The translations under genes and the position numbers were made by a program. The notes beneath the pieces were generated by a model that searched no databases, was not told the origin of the DNA, and worked only from the letters and a program-made list of their open reading frames with translations. Shown here one piece after another: positions 8,130-15,383 of a stretch of DNA of 64,000 nt (positions within the stretch are counted from its first letter, which is position 1; each line of letters starts with the position of its first letter). Source of the DNA: Xylophilus sp. GW821-FHT01B05 (lineage in GTDB: Bacteria > Pseudomonadota > Gammaproteobacteria > Burkholderiales > Burkholderiaceae_C); NCBI GenBank assembly GCA_038961845.1, contig CP152408.1, positions 3,472,001-3,536,000 on the forward strand, given 5' to 3'.

Positions 8130-9620
8130 TCAGGCCGTTGCGGCCGAAGATTCAGTGGGGGAAGAAGAAGGCGTGCGCACCGGCGTGGCCTTCCAGAAGT
8201 AGCGGGTGAAGCCGCGCAGTTCGTCGATGTCTTTGATGCGGAACACCATCTCGACCTCGGTGCCGGTGTCAATGTCGCCCTGGGCCACGTCGGTGAACTC
8301 CATCAGGATGCGACCACCGCCGTCGAAGTCGACCTGCCCGTAGTGGTGCGGCGGCGAACGGTGGAAGGACAGCGACTCGGCTGACCAGCTCAGCACACGT
8401 CCGCGGCGCTCGGCCAGCTTGTAAGGCTTCTGCGTGTCCTGCAGCGGCCTACCCTGGTCGTGCGACAGGCGCGACGGTGGGAAGTGCACCGAACCCGTGA
8501 CCTCACACCGGCCCGCGACCAACCCGAGGATGGCAGCCTTGTGACGGTAGGCGGTGCTCAGCGCCGTCTTGCGATCCTGCTCGCCGCGCATGCCGCGCTC
8601 CAGCCGCAATTGCTCCTTGAACGACAGGAACTTGGTGTAGTTGTGCTCCTCCACGCCGGTGGCGAGCTGGCTACTCACGCCCTTCACCGGGCGGAACGAG
8701 CCGATCGCGTCGGTAACCCGGAACAGCACCGCCTGCGCGCCGCTGCCGAACTGCGCGACGAGGATCAACTGGCTGGGACGGGCGCGTTCGAGCACCTGCG
8801 CGAGCAGCAGTAGCGCATGCGGCACACCGGTCTCTCCGACCTGAGCGGCCAGCGCGTCGACTACCGCCTCGGCGCGGATGCCGCAGCGTCTTGCCAGTTG
8901 CAAATCCATCTTCTGGAAGGTGCTCGGGAAGATGAAGTGGTCGATCTTCTCCGCCTCGACGCCGGCCTCGGCGAGCGCCGTGGCGATGGCACGCGGCACC
9001 AGCTTGCCGATGCCCTCGTCGCGCACCCAGCGCTCCTCCCACGCATAGTCGATGTCCTCGCCGGTCGTGCGGAAGTGGTCGATGAAGTCGACCGACAGCG
9101 TGCCCGCCCCCAGGTACTCGGCGATGACCTGGCCGGAGCCGACGAGCAGAGCGGCCGCGCCGTCGCCGAAGTCCAGTTCCTGCGAGCTCGCGGCGCGGGT
9201 CTTGCGATGGTCAGAGGCCACGACCAACGCGTCGCCACCGCCGGTGCGGACCCGGGCCATCGCCTGGGTCAGCGCCGACAGCGCCGAGCGCTGCGAGCCG
9301 CCCATGTCGATCGCTTCGACGTCCTCGCGCAGGGTCAGCGCTTCGCAGACCACCCCGGCATTCAACCGTTCCACATAGGGCAGCGTGGTCGAGGCCAGCA
9401 GCACGCTGCGCACATGGCTGCGGTCCTCGCTAGCGCCCAGGCAGTCGCGCGCTGCGGCCACCGCCATGGTGATGCTGTCCTCATCCCAGTTGCTCATGCT
9501 GCGCGTGCCCTTGGCCTTGCCGGCCAGATGCGGTGCATACCAAGCGTTGGCCTCGACCACCGCGCGGCGGGCGAGCCTCAAGCGCGGCACGTAGCCGCCG
9601 TATCCAGTGATACCGAACAT
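8130..9620 (-). CDS. HMG-CoA synthase-like ketosynthase fold fused to a DUF35 OB-fold domain
   Basis: Residues 1 to ~330 resemble the HMG-CoA synthase/KAS III fold (MFGITGYGGYVPRLRL at the start, then ATALAEAGVEAEKIDHFIFP). Residues ~360-480 are a DUF35 OB-fold (GRVLSWSAESLSFHRSPP, then MEFTDVAQGDI). At the position of the ketosynthase nucleophile (about 106-113) the sequence reads DMGGSQRSAL, so the usual Cys appears to be missing. The DUF35 zinc ribbon is also degenerate, with a single Cys near FPPSR. In archaea a DUF35 protein bridges thiolase and HMG-CoA synthase. Here the fusion, 15 bases upstream of the thiolase gene, suggests a similar scaffold or a hydratase/aldolase partner. Confidence 0.8.
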   Translation of the reverse strand: MFGITGYGGYVPRLRLARRAVVEANAWYAPHLAGKAKGTRSMSNWDEDSITMAVAAARDCLGASEDRSHVRSVLLASTTLPYVERLNAGVVCEALTLREDVEAIDMGGSQRSALSALTQAMARVRTGGGDALVVASDHRKTRAASSQELDFGDGAAALLVGSGQVIAEYLGAGTLSVDFIDHFRTTGEDIDYAWEERWVRDEGIGKLVPRAIATALAEAGVEAEKIDHFIFPSTFQKMDLQLARRCGIRAEAVVDALAAQVGETGVPHALLLLAQVLERARPSQLILVAQFGSGAQAVLFRVTDAIGSFRPVKGVSSQLATGVEEHNYTKFLSFKEQLRLERGMRGEQDRKTALSTAYRHKAAILGLVAGRCEVTGSVHFPPSRLSHDQGRPLQDTQKPYKLAERRGRVLSWSAESLSFHRSPPHHYGQVDFDGGGRILMEFTDVAQGDIDTGTEVEMVFRIKDIDELRGFTRYFWKATPVRTPSSSPTESSAATA

Positions 9621-9622
9621 CG

Positions 9623-10573
9623 TCAGGGACCTTTTGTGATGGGTGGGAAAACAGGTGCGTCCGTTTGCAGATGCAGCCGCAGGAAGCGGCCGATGGACTG
9701 CAAGGCTTCACGCGCTTCTTCGAGTTCGCGAGGGAACTGCTGGAATACATGGACCATGTCCTTCCAGACTTCCAGCTCGACCTGCACGCCAGTCGCTCGC
9801 GCCTTGTCCGCGAACAAGGTCGAATCGCTCAGCACCGTCTCGCGATCGCCGACCTGTATCAGCAACGGGGGCAGATCGTGCAGGTCAGCCAGCAATGGCG
9901 ATGCGAGCGGATCGCAAGGGTCGCCGTGCGCACCCAGGTAATTGCGCGCCATCGCCAGAATCATCGGGCGCTGGTGGATCGGGTCGACCGCCCGGCGAGT
10001 CTCGTAGCTCTGCCCCATCGCCGTCAGATCGGTCCAGGCCGACATCAGCACGACAGCAGCCGGCAGCGGCTGCCCGGTATTGCGTCGCGCCAGCACCGTC
10101 GACAGCGCGAGGCCGCCCCCGGCCGAGTCTCCACCAAGCGCGATGTCGCTCGCCTCCAGGCCCTGGGAAAGTAGCCAATCAAAGGCCGCACAGGAGTCGC
10201 CGAGCGCAGCAGGAAAGAGATGTTCGGGCGCCAGTCGGTAGTCCAGGCCCAGCACGCGACAACCCGCAGCAGCCGAAATGCACGCCATCAGTTCCAAATG
10301 CGACCGGCTCGAACCCACCTGGAAGCCGCCGCCGTGGAAGTACAGCAGCACCTTGCCGGGATTGGCGCCGGGCGCCGCCACCCACTGTCCGGGCACCCCC
10401 CCCGCGACCACGGGCGCGACCAGGGCCGGCACGGTATCCACGCCAAACAGCGCATCCCAGTCCTCGCGCATCTGCGCGACCGTGGTGTCGCGGCCCCAAC
10501 TGCGGTAGACCTTCTTCACGCGTGCGATGACCGCCTCGACCGGCTTCACTGCGATGTCGGTGTTGTCTCTCAT
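9623..10573 (-). CDS. Alpha/beta hydrolase, hormone-sensitive-lipase (acetyl esterase) family
   Basis: This hydrolase has 316 residues when started at 10573, where its ATGA overlaps the stop of the upstream SDR gene. It shows the HSL-family signature HGGG (YFHGGGFQVGS) for the oxyanion hole, the nucleophile Ser in GGDSAGGGLALS, an acid in the QVGDRETVLSDS region, and the catalytic His in VWKDMVHVFQQF. Members hydrolyse short-chain esters or lactones. It may open an ester or lactone formed in the pathway or release a protecting acyl group. There is no signal peptide, so it acts in the cytoplasm. Its real substrate cannot be read from sequence. Confidence 0.88.
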   Translation of the reverse strand: MRDNTDIAVKPVEAVIARVKKVYRSWGRDTTVAQMREDWDALFGVDTVPALVAPVVAGGVPGQWVAAPGANPGKVLLYFHGGGFQVGSSRSHLELMACISAAAGCRVLGLDYRLAPEHLFPAALGDSCAAFDWLLSQGLEASDIALGGDSAGGGLALSTVLARRNTGQPLPAAVVLMSAWTDLTAMGQSYETRRAVDPIHQRPMILAMARNYLGAHGDPCDPLASPLLADLHDLPPLLIQVGDRETVLSDSTLFADKARATGVQVELEVWKDMVHVFQQFPRELEEAREALQSIGRFLRLHLQTDAPVFPPITKGP

Positions 10574-11313
10574 TGCCCGCACCCCATGCCGCCGGACACG
10601 CCCAGCGTCTCGCCGGTGATGAAGCCGGCATCGTCGGACACCAGGAACGCGACGGCTGCGGCCACCTCGTCAGGCGTGCCGAGACGGCCGGCCAGCGTGG
10701 CGCCGCGCATGGCGGCCAGCAAGCTGTCGCCGCCCTGCGCCACCGCCTGCCGCAGCAAGGGCGTGTCGATCGGACCCGGAGCGATCACGTTGGCGGTGAT
10801 GCCCTTCGATCCGTTCTCACGCGCGATCGACTTGGTGAAGGCAATCACACCGCCCTTGGCCGCCGCATAGACTGCACCACCACGCGACCCCATTCGACCA
10901 GCTTCCGAGGCGATGTTGACAATGCGCCCGAAGCCCGCCACCTGCATCGCCGGCAGAGCCGCGTGCGTAGTGGCGAAGACCGACTCCAGATTGACCGCGA
11001 GCAGCATCCGCCACTCGTCGATGCCTGTCTTCGTGAAGAAGGCATGCTGGTCCATGCCGGCGTTGTTGACGAGGATGTCGAACGGACCCTCTACTAGCAA
11101 CACCTCCCGCACGCGGGCGAGTTGCGTGACGTCGAGCTGCACAGCAGTCGCGCCGATGTCGGCGGCCACCCGCTTGGCGGCTTCGAGGTCCAGATCGGCG
11201 ATCGTGACGTCGATGCCGTCCGCAGCAAGGCGCCGCACGATGGCCTCGCCGATGCCCTTGGCACCGCCCGTCACGACGGCACGCCGGCCCGCTGGACTGT
11301 GAGGATGGTTCAT
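10570..11313 (-). CDS. Short-chain dehydrogenase/reductase
   Basis: This classical SDR has 247 residues from the ATG at 11313. It has the cofactor motif TGGAKGIGEAI, LDVTQLARVRE, NNAGMDQHAF, and the Ser-Tyr-Lys triad in NIASEAG...VYAAAKGG, with a C-terminal GETLGVSGG. An Asp after beta-2 (IADLDLEAAK) suggests NAD+ preference. It could oxidise a cis-dihydrodiol made by the Rieske oxygenase or a hydroxyacyl-CoA. The position between the Rieske/crotonase genes and the hydrolase gene fits either. Its ATG lies two bases past the preceding stop. Longer in-frame sequence upstream is the reverse frame of the crotonase gene and was not used. Confidence 0.9.
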   Translation of the reverse strand: MNHPHSPAGRRAVVTGGAKGIGEAIVRRLAADGIDVTIADLDLEAAKRVAADIGATAVQLDVTQLARVREVLLVEGPFDILVNNAGMDQHAFFTKTGIDEWRMLLAVNLESVFATTHAALPAMQVAGFGRIVNIASEAGRMGSRGGAVYAAAKGGVIAFTKSIARENGSKGITANVIAPGPIDTPLLRQAVAQGGDSLLAAMRGATLAGRLGTPDEVAAAVAFLVSDDAGFITGETLGVSGGMGCGQ

Positions 11314-11315
11314 GA

Positions 11316-12140
11316 TCAACGCCCCGTGAACTTCGGTGCGCGCTTCTCGATGACGGCCGACAGGCCCTCGAGCGCGTCCTTCATGCCTGCCAGGATGGCT
11401 TGCGTGTGGTTTTCCTCCGGCATGCAGGCATCGACACCCGTGCCCAAGCCGTTCCACATCAGCCGCTTGGTGGCGGCGAGTGCGGCGGGCGCACCCGCGG
11501 CGAGTTGCTGCGCCAACGCCAGTGCCTCGGCGAGGATCTGGTCGTCGGCCACCACGCGGGTGATCAGCCCCATCTTCAGCGCCTCGGCCGCATCGATCAC
11601 CGGGTTGAGCATGACGATCTCCATCGCCTTGCGAAAGCCCACAAGCTGGGTCAGCGTGACGGTGACGCCCGCATCGGGCACCATGGCCACGCGCGTCGCG
11701 CCGGCAAGAAACTTAGACGAGACGCCCGCAACGACCATGTCGGACGAGCACACCAGCCCCATGCCGCCACCGCCCGCCGCAAAGCCCTGCACGGCGGTCA
11801 CGACCGGTGCGTTGAGCTTCATCAGCAGCGCCACGACGATCTGCAGGTACGAGGTCGCCATGCGGATGTAGTCAGGCAGTGCCTCGCCTTTCGACAGGAA
11901 GGTGTGCACGTTGCCGCCGGCACAGAAGTGCTTGCCCTCTCCGCTCAGCAGCACCGCTCGCACGCGGCCGTCGCCGTGCACCTGCATGACGACCTCGTGC
12001 AGCGCCTTGAGCAGCGCCATGTCGAGGCCGTTGGATGAATCGGCACGGTTCAGGCGGATGTGCGCCACGCCGTCGGCATGAAGGTCCAGCAGTGCCGGCC
12101 CCTCGGCGACGAGGGCGATGATTGTCTTGTCTTCACTCAT
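11316..12140 (-). CDS. Enoyl-CoA hydratase/isomerase family protein
   Basis: This crotonase-fold protein has 274 residues. The oxyanion hole is visible in GKHFCAGGNVHTFLSKG and VQGFAAGGGGMGLVCSSD. The catalytic-loop region reads TRVAMVPDAGVTVTLTQLVGF and lacks the Glu found in true hydratases, so it is more likely an isomerase or another crotonase-type activity. It is the third of four crotonase-like genes in this cluster. It begins 49 bases after the Rieske small-subunit gene ends, with GGAA upstream of its ATG, and is probably cotranscribed from the Rieske promoter. Confidence 0.87.
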   Translation of the reverse strand: MSEDKTIIALVAEGPALLDLHADGVAHIRLNRADSSNGLDMALLKALHEVVMQVHGDGRVRAVLLSGEGKHFCAGGNVHTFLSKGEALPDYIRMATSYLQIVVALLMKLNAPVVTAVQGFAAGGGGMGLVCSSDMVVAGVSSKFLAGATRVAMVPDAGVTVTLTQLVGFRKAMEIVMLNPVIDAAEALKMGLITRVVADDQILAEALALAQQLAAGAPAALAATKRLMWNGLGTGVDACMPEENHTQAILAGMKDALEGLSAVIEKRAPKFTGR

Positions 12141-12189
12141 TGTTGTTTTCCTTGTAGCAAGGGGACGGCATCGGCTGTGTGGCTCCGGC

Positions 12190-12681
12190 TCAGATCAGGA
12201 AAGCCATCGAATAGAGCGCCGTCTCGTTGTTGACCAGGACCACCTTCTTCAGCGCCATCAGCAGGCCGCCCTCGCCCCGGCGCAGCCTGTATTCGTTGCG
12301 CGAAGCCCAGACCGTGTCGCCACGAACGCTCGACTCGAACACCATCGCGTTGGAAGTCGCGCGAATCTGGTCGCCGTCCCTCTCCAGGATCTCGATGTTC
12401 GAGACAATGCGGCGCAGGCGCGAACGCGGCGTCTGGCTGAAGCGTTTCCCAGTGTGGAATTGCCGGATGCGCAACGCGATGCGCGAGCGGTTGTCGTAGA
12501 CGATCGACATCTCATTCTCCGGATCGGTGCCTTCGCCGTTTGCCGGAATCCAGTAGATGCCGTCGTCGCTCCACAGGGCTTCCCATTCGTCGTAGGCGTG
12601 ATCGTCTTGGAGACGCGCCTCGCGGTAGATGAACTGGGTGACTTCCTCGAGCAGGCCGCGGTCATTCACTTCCTGTTGCAT
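12190..12681 (-). CDS. Aromatic-ring-hydroxylating dioxygenase, small (beta) subunit
   Basis: This 163-residue protein is of the ring-hydroxylating beta-subunit family, with an NTF2-like cone fold. Visible family features are FIYREARLQDDHAYDEWEAL near the N-terminus, IYWIPANGEG, and IVYDNRSRIALRIRQ. It has a structural role in the alpha3beta3 oxygenase. The ATG at 12681 shares a base with the alpha-subunit stop (TGATG), so the two subunits are translationally coupled. A GTG one codon upstream is also possible. Confidence 0.92.
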   Translation of the reverse strand: MQQEVNDRGLLEEVTQFIYREARLQDDHAYDEWEALWSDDGIYWIPANGEGTDPENEMSIVYDNRSRIALRIRQFHTGKRFSQTPRSRLRRIVSNIEILERDGDQIRATSNAMVFESSVRGDTVWASRNEYRLRRGEGGLLMALKKVVLVNNETALYSMAFLI

Positions 12682-13970
12682 CACGCAGCCTCCATCATCG
12701 AGCGGTAGTGGCGCCAGATGCCGCGCGAGGGCGTCTCGTCGGTGGCGTCACCGATCAGGTGGCCGTTCTCGTCGGTGCGCTCGCGGTGAATGCCCCGGCC
12801 GAGGAAGAGCCATTCAGGATTGCTCGCCTGCACCCCGAGCTGCGTGCGCTCGTACATCTCCGCATCGTCGGCCAGCAGGAAACCGGCCGGTCCGACAGAG
12901 CCCATGGTCTGCTGCCGCATGCGCCGATTGAGGTCCGGTGCGCCCTTGAATTGCAGTGCCGTCACATGCTGCACCGTCTCGTTGAGCGCCAGCGGCTGGA
13001 TGACGAAGAGCTGGATCTCCGCGATGAACAAGTTCGGGAAGATCATCGTGTGCGGCGTGCCGTCGATCATGATCTCGCGCGCCTTGTCAATGCCATAGGT
13101 CGTGTTCATGCTCGCCACGTAGGCGGGCAGACGCTCGGCCGTCGTGTTGAACCAGCTCATGGGAATGTCGCGCTTGCGGAATTCAGGGCGCAGGTCGTTC
13201 TCGGAATGGCCATTGCCCATGTAGCGCGAGACGGCGGTGGAGTCGCTGCTGTAGAGCGAACCGATGCCGCTCTGCGCCACCTCGAAAATCGAGGCATGCA
13301 CGAAGGACGGGTGGTACCCGTCGGTCTCGTTCTCGACCAGGAACTTCCAGTTCGATTTGACCTTATGCTTGAGAAAACCCGCGGTGATCTCGACCTCGCC
13401 TTCGGGTGAATTCAGGCAGAGCAGGTCAATTGAATCTTTGGCGGCTCCCAGGTGCTCAAGCAGTGTCGGACCTTCGTCGGCGAAGGAGCCGAACACGAAG
13501 CCCTTGTAAGAAGCCACGCGCGCAACACGGCCGAGCCCAAGCTCGGAGCGGTCGGCACCCTCGTAGCCCGACGGGAACGGATAACCCTTGAGTTGCCCGT
13601 CGTTCGCGAAGGTCCAGCCGTGGTACGGGCAGGTAAAGGAGCGCGCGCTGCCCTTCTCGCTCATGCACACGCGGTTGCCACGGTGCGGGCAGCGGTTGTG
13701 CAGCAAGTTGATCTTGTTCTCGCGGTCGCGCGTCATGATGATCGGCTCCGGCCCGATCGACTTCATGACGAAGTCGTTGGCCTTCGGAACCTCGCTCTCG
13801 TGGCCCACGTAGACCCAGGTGCGGTACCAGATCTTTCGGAGCTCTTCCTGGAAGATGGCAGGGTCGGTGTAGAGCGATCCGTGCACGTGTTCGGGTCGGA
13901 CCAGTTGGTCCCATATCGGCGCGCGAGCGGCGATGGGCGCGATGGGAATGACGGGGGCGGCGTGATTCAA
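12681..13970 (-). CDS. Rieske-type ring-hydroxylating oxygenase, large (alpha) subunit
   Basis: This is the catalytic subunit of a two-subunit oxygenase that adds O2 across, or hydroxylates, an aromatic ring. The Rieske [2Fe-2S] motif is exact: CPH, 17 residues, then CPYH. The mononuclear iron site is seen in NETDGYHPSFVH. I take the start as TTG at 13970, with GGAG eight bases upstream, giving 429 residues. The frame stays open to 14141, but that part runs through the promoter and operator and has no homologous sequence. An ATG nearer the RBS is out of frame. The beta-subunit gene overlaps the stop, and the ferredoxin is encoded divergently. Substrate unknown. Confidence 0.92.
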   Translation of the reverse strand: MNHAAPVIPIAPIAARAPIWDQLVRPEHVHGSLYTDPAIFQEELRKIWYRTWVYVGHESEVPKANDFVMKSIGPEPIIMTRDRENKINLLHNRCPHRGNRVCMSEKGSARSFTCPYHGWTFANDGQLKGYPFPSGYEGADRSELGLGRVARVASYKGFVFGSFADEGPTLLEHLGAAKDSIDLLCLNSPEGEVEITAGFLKHKVKSNWKFLVENETDGYHPSFVHASIFEVAQSGIGSLYSSDSTAVSRYMGNGHSENDLRPEFRKRDIPMSWFNTTAERLPAYVASMNTTYGIDKAREIMIDGTPHTMIFPNLFIAEIQLFVIQPLALNETVQHVTALQFKGAPDLNRRMRQQTMGSVGPAGFLLADDAEMYERTQLGVQASNPEWLFLGRGIHRERTDENGHLIGDATDETPSRGIWRHYRSMMEAA

Positions 13971-14035
13971 GGCTTCATCTCCAGACTTCGCTTCAAGCGG
14001 CTCGACTGTGGTTGTTCGTAAGGGCCAGTTGCGCA

Positions 14036-14065
14036 ATAATAGTCCGACCGGACGGACTATGTCAA
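14036..14065 (-). promoter_or_regulatory. Sigma-70-type promoter of the Rieske operon
   Basis: On the minus strand a perfect -35 TTGACA (14065-14060) is followed by an 18-base spacer and a TATTAT -10 (14041-14036). Predicted transcription starts near 14029, about 60 bases before the TTG start of the alpha subunit. The spacer is filled by a near-perfect 22-bp dyad, the expected geometry of a repressor-controlled promoter. No equally good promoter was seen towards the ferredoxin gene. Confidence 0.65.
14039..14060. promoter_or_regulatory. 22-bp inverted repeat, TetR-type operator candidate
   Basis: The site has arms ATAGTCCG and CGGACTAT around a 6-base centre; 20 of 22 positions obey the dyad. 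It lies between the divergent Rieske alpha and ferredoxin genes and occupies the spacer of the Rieske promoter. Its size and CCG...CGG core match the site at 16654-16675. No TetR gene is present in the window. Confidence 0.7.
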
Positions 14066-14139
14066 ACATCCGCGCAGTTAAAAAACTCAACTTCATCCCA
14101 GGCCTACATGCCGCAGACCAACCCAGGAGACAGCGCCTC

Positions 14140-14460
14140 ATGCCAACCGTGACCTACATCGAAAACAACGGCACAGTCCATCGCGTGGACGCGGCCCTCG
14201 ACCGGAGCTTGATGCAGCTCGCGCTCGATCATTCGGTGCCCGGCATCCTCGGCGACTGCGGCGGCTCGTGCAGTTGCGCAACGTGTCACGGCTACATCGA
14301 TGCCGAGTGGGCGGGCCGCCTCCCGGCGATCTCGGAGACCGAGGCCTTCATGCTCGAAGGTGTGCCCGAGCCGCGCGCCACGAGTCGCCTCTGCTGCCAG
14401 ATCAAAATGCGTACGGAACTTGACGGCATCGTGGTGCGACTGCCGGCCGAACAGGTGTGA
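14140..14460 (+). CDS. [2Fe-2S] ferredoxin, adrenodoxin/putidaredoxin type
   Basis: This 106-residue electron carrier should feed the Rieske oxygenase encoded divergently. The cluster ligands fit C-x5-C-x2-C (CGGSCSCATC, with one extra Cys inside) and a fourth Cys in SRLCCQIKM. The PTVTYIENNGTVHRV start is typical of adrenodoxin-like proteins. The ATG at 14140 has AGGAG ten bases upstream; the frame extends upstream to 14008, but that part crosses the operator. No ferredoxin reductase gene is present, so a reductase from elsewhere must be used. It is the only plus-strand gene in the catabolic cluster and converges on the thioesterase gene. Confidence 0.93.
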   Translation: MPTVTYIENNGTVHRVDAALDRSLMQLALDHSVPGILGDCGGSCSCATCHGYIDAEWAGRLPAISETEAFMLEGVPEPRATSRLCCQIKMRTELDGIVVRLPAEQV

Positions 14461-14482
14461 GTGGTCTGCGGCTGCCGATTGC

Positions 14483-15373
14483 TCAGGCGAAAGCCATCAG
14501 GCATTCCTGCGTGGCGGAAGCAACCAGTCGGCCCCCGAGATCGTGCACGCGAGCTACTGCCAGGCCCCTGCCCCGCGCCGCGCAAGGGCTGGCCGAATCG
14601 AAGTGCAGCCATTGGTCCGCATCGAAGGGGCGATGGAACCAGATGCAATGGTTGAGACTGGAGATGTAGAGGCGTCGCTCCGCGCCAATCTCGTGCATAT
14701 GGCCGCCGAAGCAGCTGAAGTTGAGCCACCAGTCGGACATATAGGCAAAGGCAGACGCATGCATGCCGGGTGTTCGCGGCAGTGCTTGCCGGGCTTTGAG
14801 CCAGAAGCGCAGTTGATGCCTCGCGGCCTCGGGTGCCAGCTGCGCATCCATCGCCGGGACGCGGAATTCCATGCAAGCGTTCTCACGCAACGAATAGCCA
14901 CCGAGCCGGCGCAGCGCGTCTTCCCAAGGCGAGGGCGCCGTCGAGAGCGCGGGCAGGTCGTCTGGCGTGCACTCCAGCGCGGTGGTCGCTGTTTCGTGCG
15001 CAGGCGCCTCCAGTGCCACCGCGAAGCTGACCTGTGCGTCGAATACGATGCGCGCGCCCTGCCGACCTCTCACGTGGCGCGAAGAGAAGCGCTTGCCGTC
15101 CTGCAGCGCAGTTACCTCGAAATCGATCGCTTCTTCCGGCATGCTGCCCTGCAGAAACATGAACTGCATCGCCGAGGCCACGCGATCACTCGGCACGCTC
15201 AGCGATGCGGCCATCAGGGCCTGGCCGAGGCCCTGCCCGCCATATGACCTTCCGTTGAGATTGGCATCCCCATGGCGATTGCGATAGCGGCCGGGCCCTG
15301 CCGCTTCCAGACGCAGGAGCGCAGGAAGATCCGACTTGTCCCAAGCTTGCAGGATCGGTGCGCGCGTATCCAT
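14483..15373 (-). CDS. Acyl-CoA thioesterase II (TesB-like)
   Basis: This double-hotdog protein has 296 residues from the ATG at 15373, close to the 286 of E. coli TesB. Recognisable parts are RSYGGQGLGQALMAAS, MQFMFLQGSMPEEAIDFEV, the second hotdog around FAYMSDWWLNFSC, and LNHCIWFHRPFDADQWLHFD near the C-terminus. It would release free acids from acyl-CoAs, perhaps to relieve CoA trapping when the pathway stalls. It starts 10 bases after the crotonase-fusion gene ends, so the two form a short operon under the 16.65-kb promoter. In-frame sequence upstream to 15661 is antisense to that gene and was excluded. Confidence 0.9.
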   Translation of the reverse strand: MDTRAPILQAWDKSDLPALLRLEAAGPGRYRNRHGDANLNGRSYGGQGLGQALMAASLSVPSDRVASAMQFMFLQGSMPEEAIDFEVTALQDGKRFSSRHVRGRQGARIVFDAQVSFAVALEAPAHETATTALECTPDDLPALSTAPSPWEDALRRLGGYSLRENACMEFRVPAMDAQLAPEAARHQLRFWLKARQALPRTPGMHASAFAYMSDWWLNFSCFGGHMHEIGAERRLYISSLNHCIWFHRPFDADQWLHFDSASPCAARGRGLAVARVHDLGGRLVASATQECLMAFA

Positions 15374-15383
15374 GGACAGCACC

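Noticed and set aside
11314..11457. N-terminal extension of the SDR protein (in-frame to 11457)
   Set aside because: The extension is the reverse-phase translation inside the upstream crotonase gene. The SDR fold begins at the ATG at 11313.
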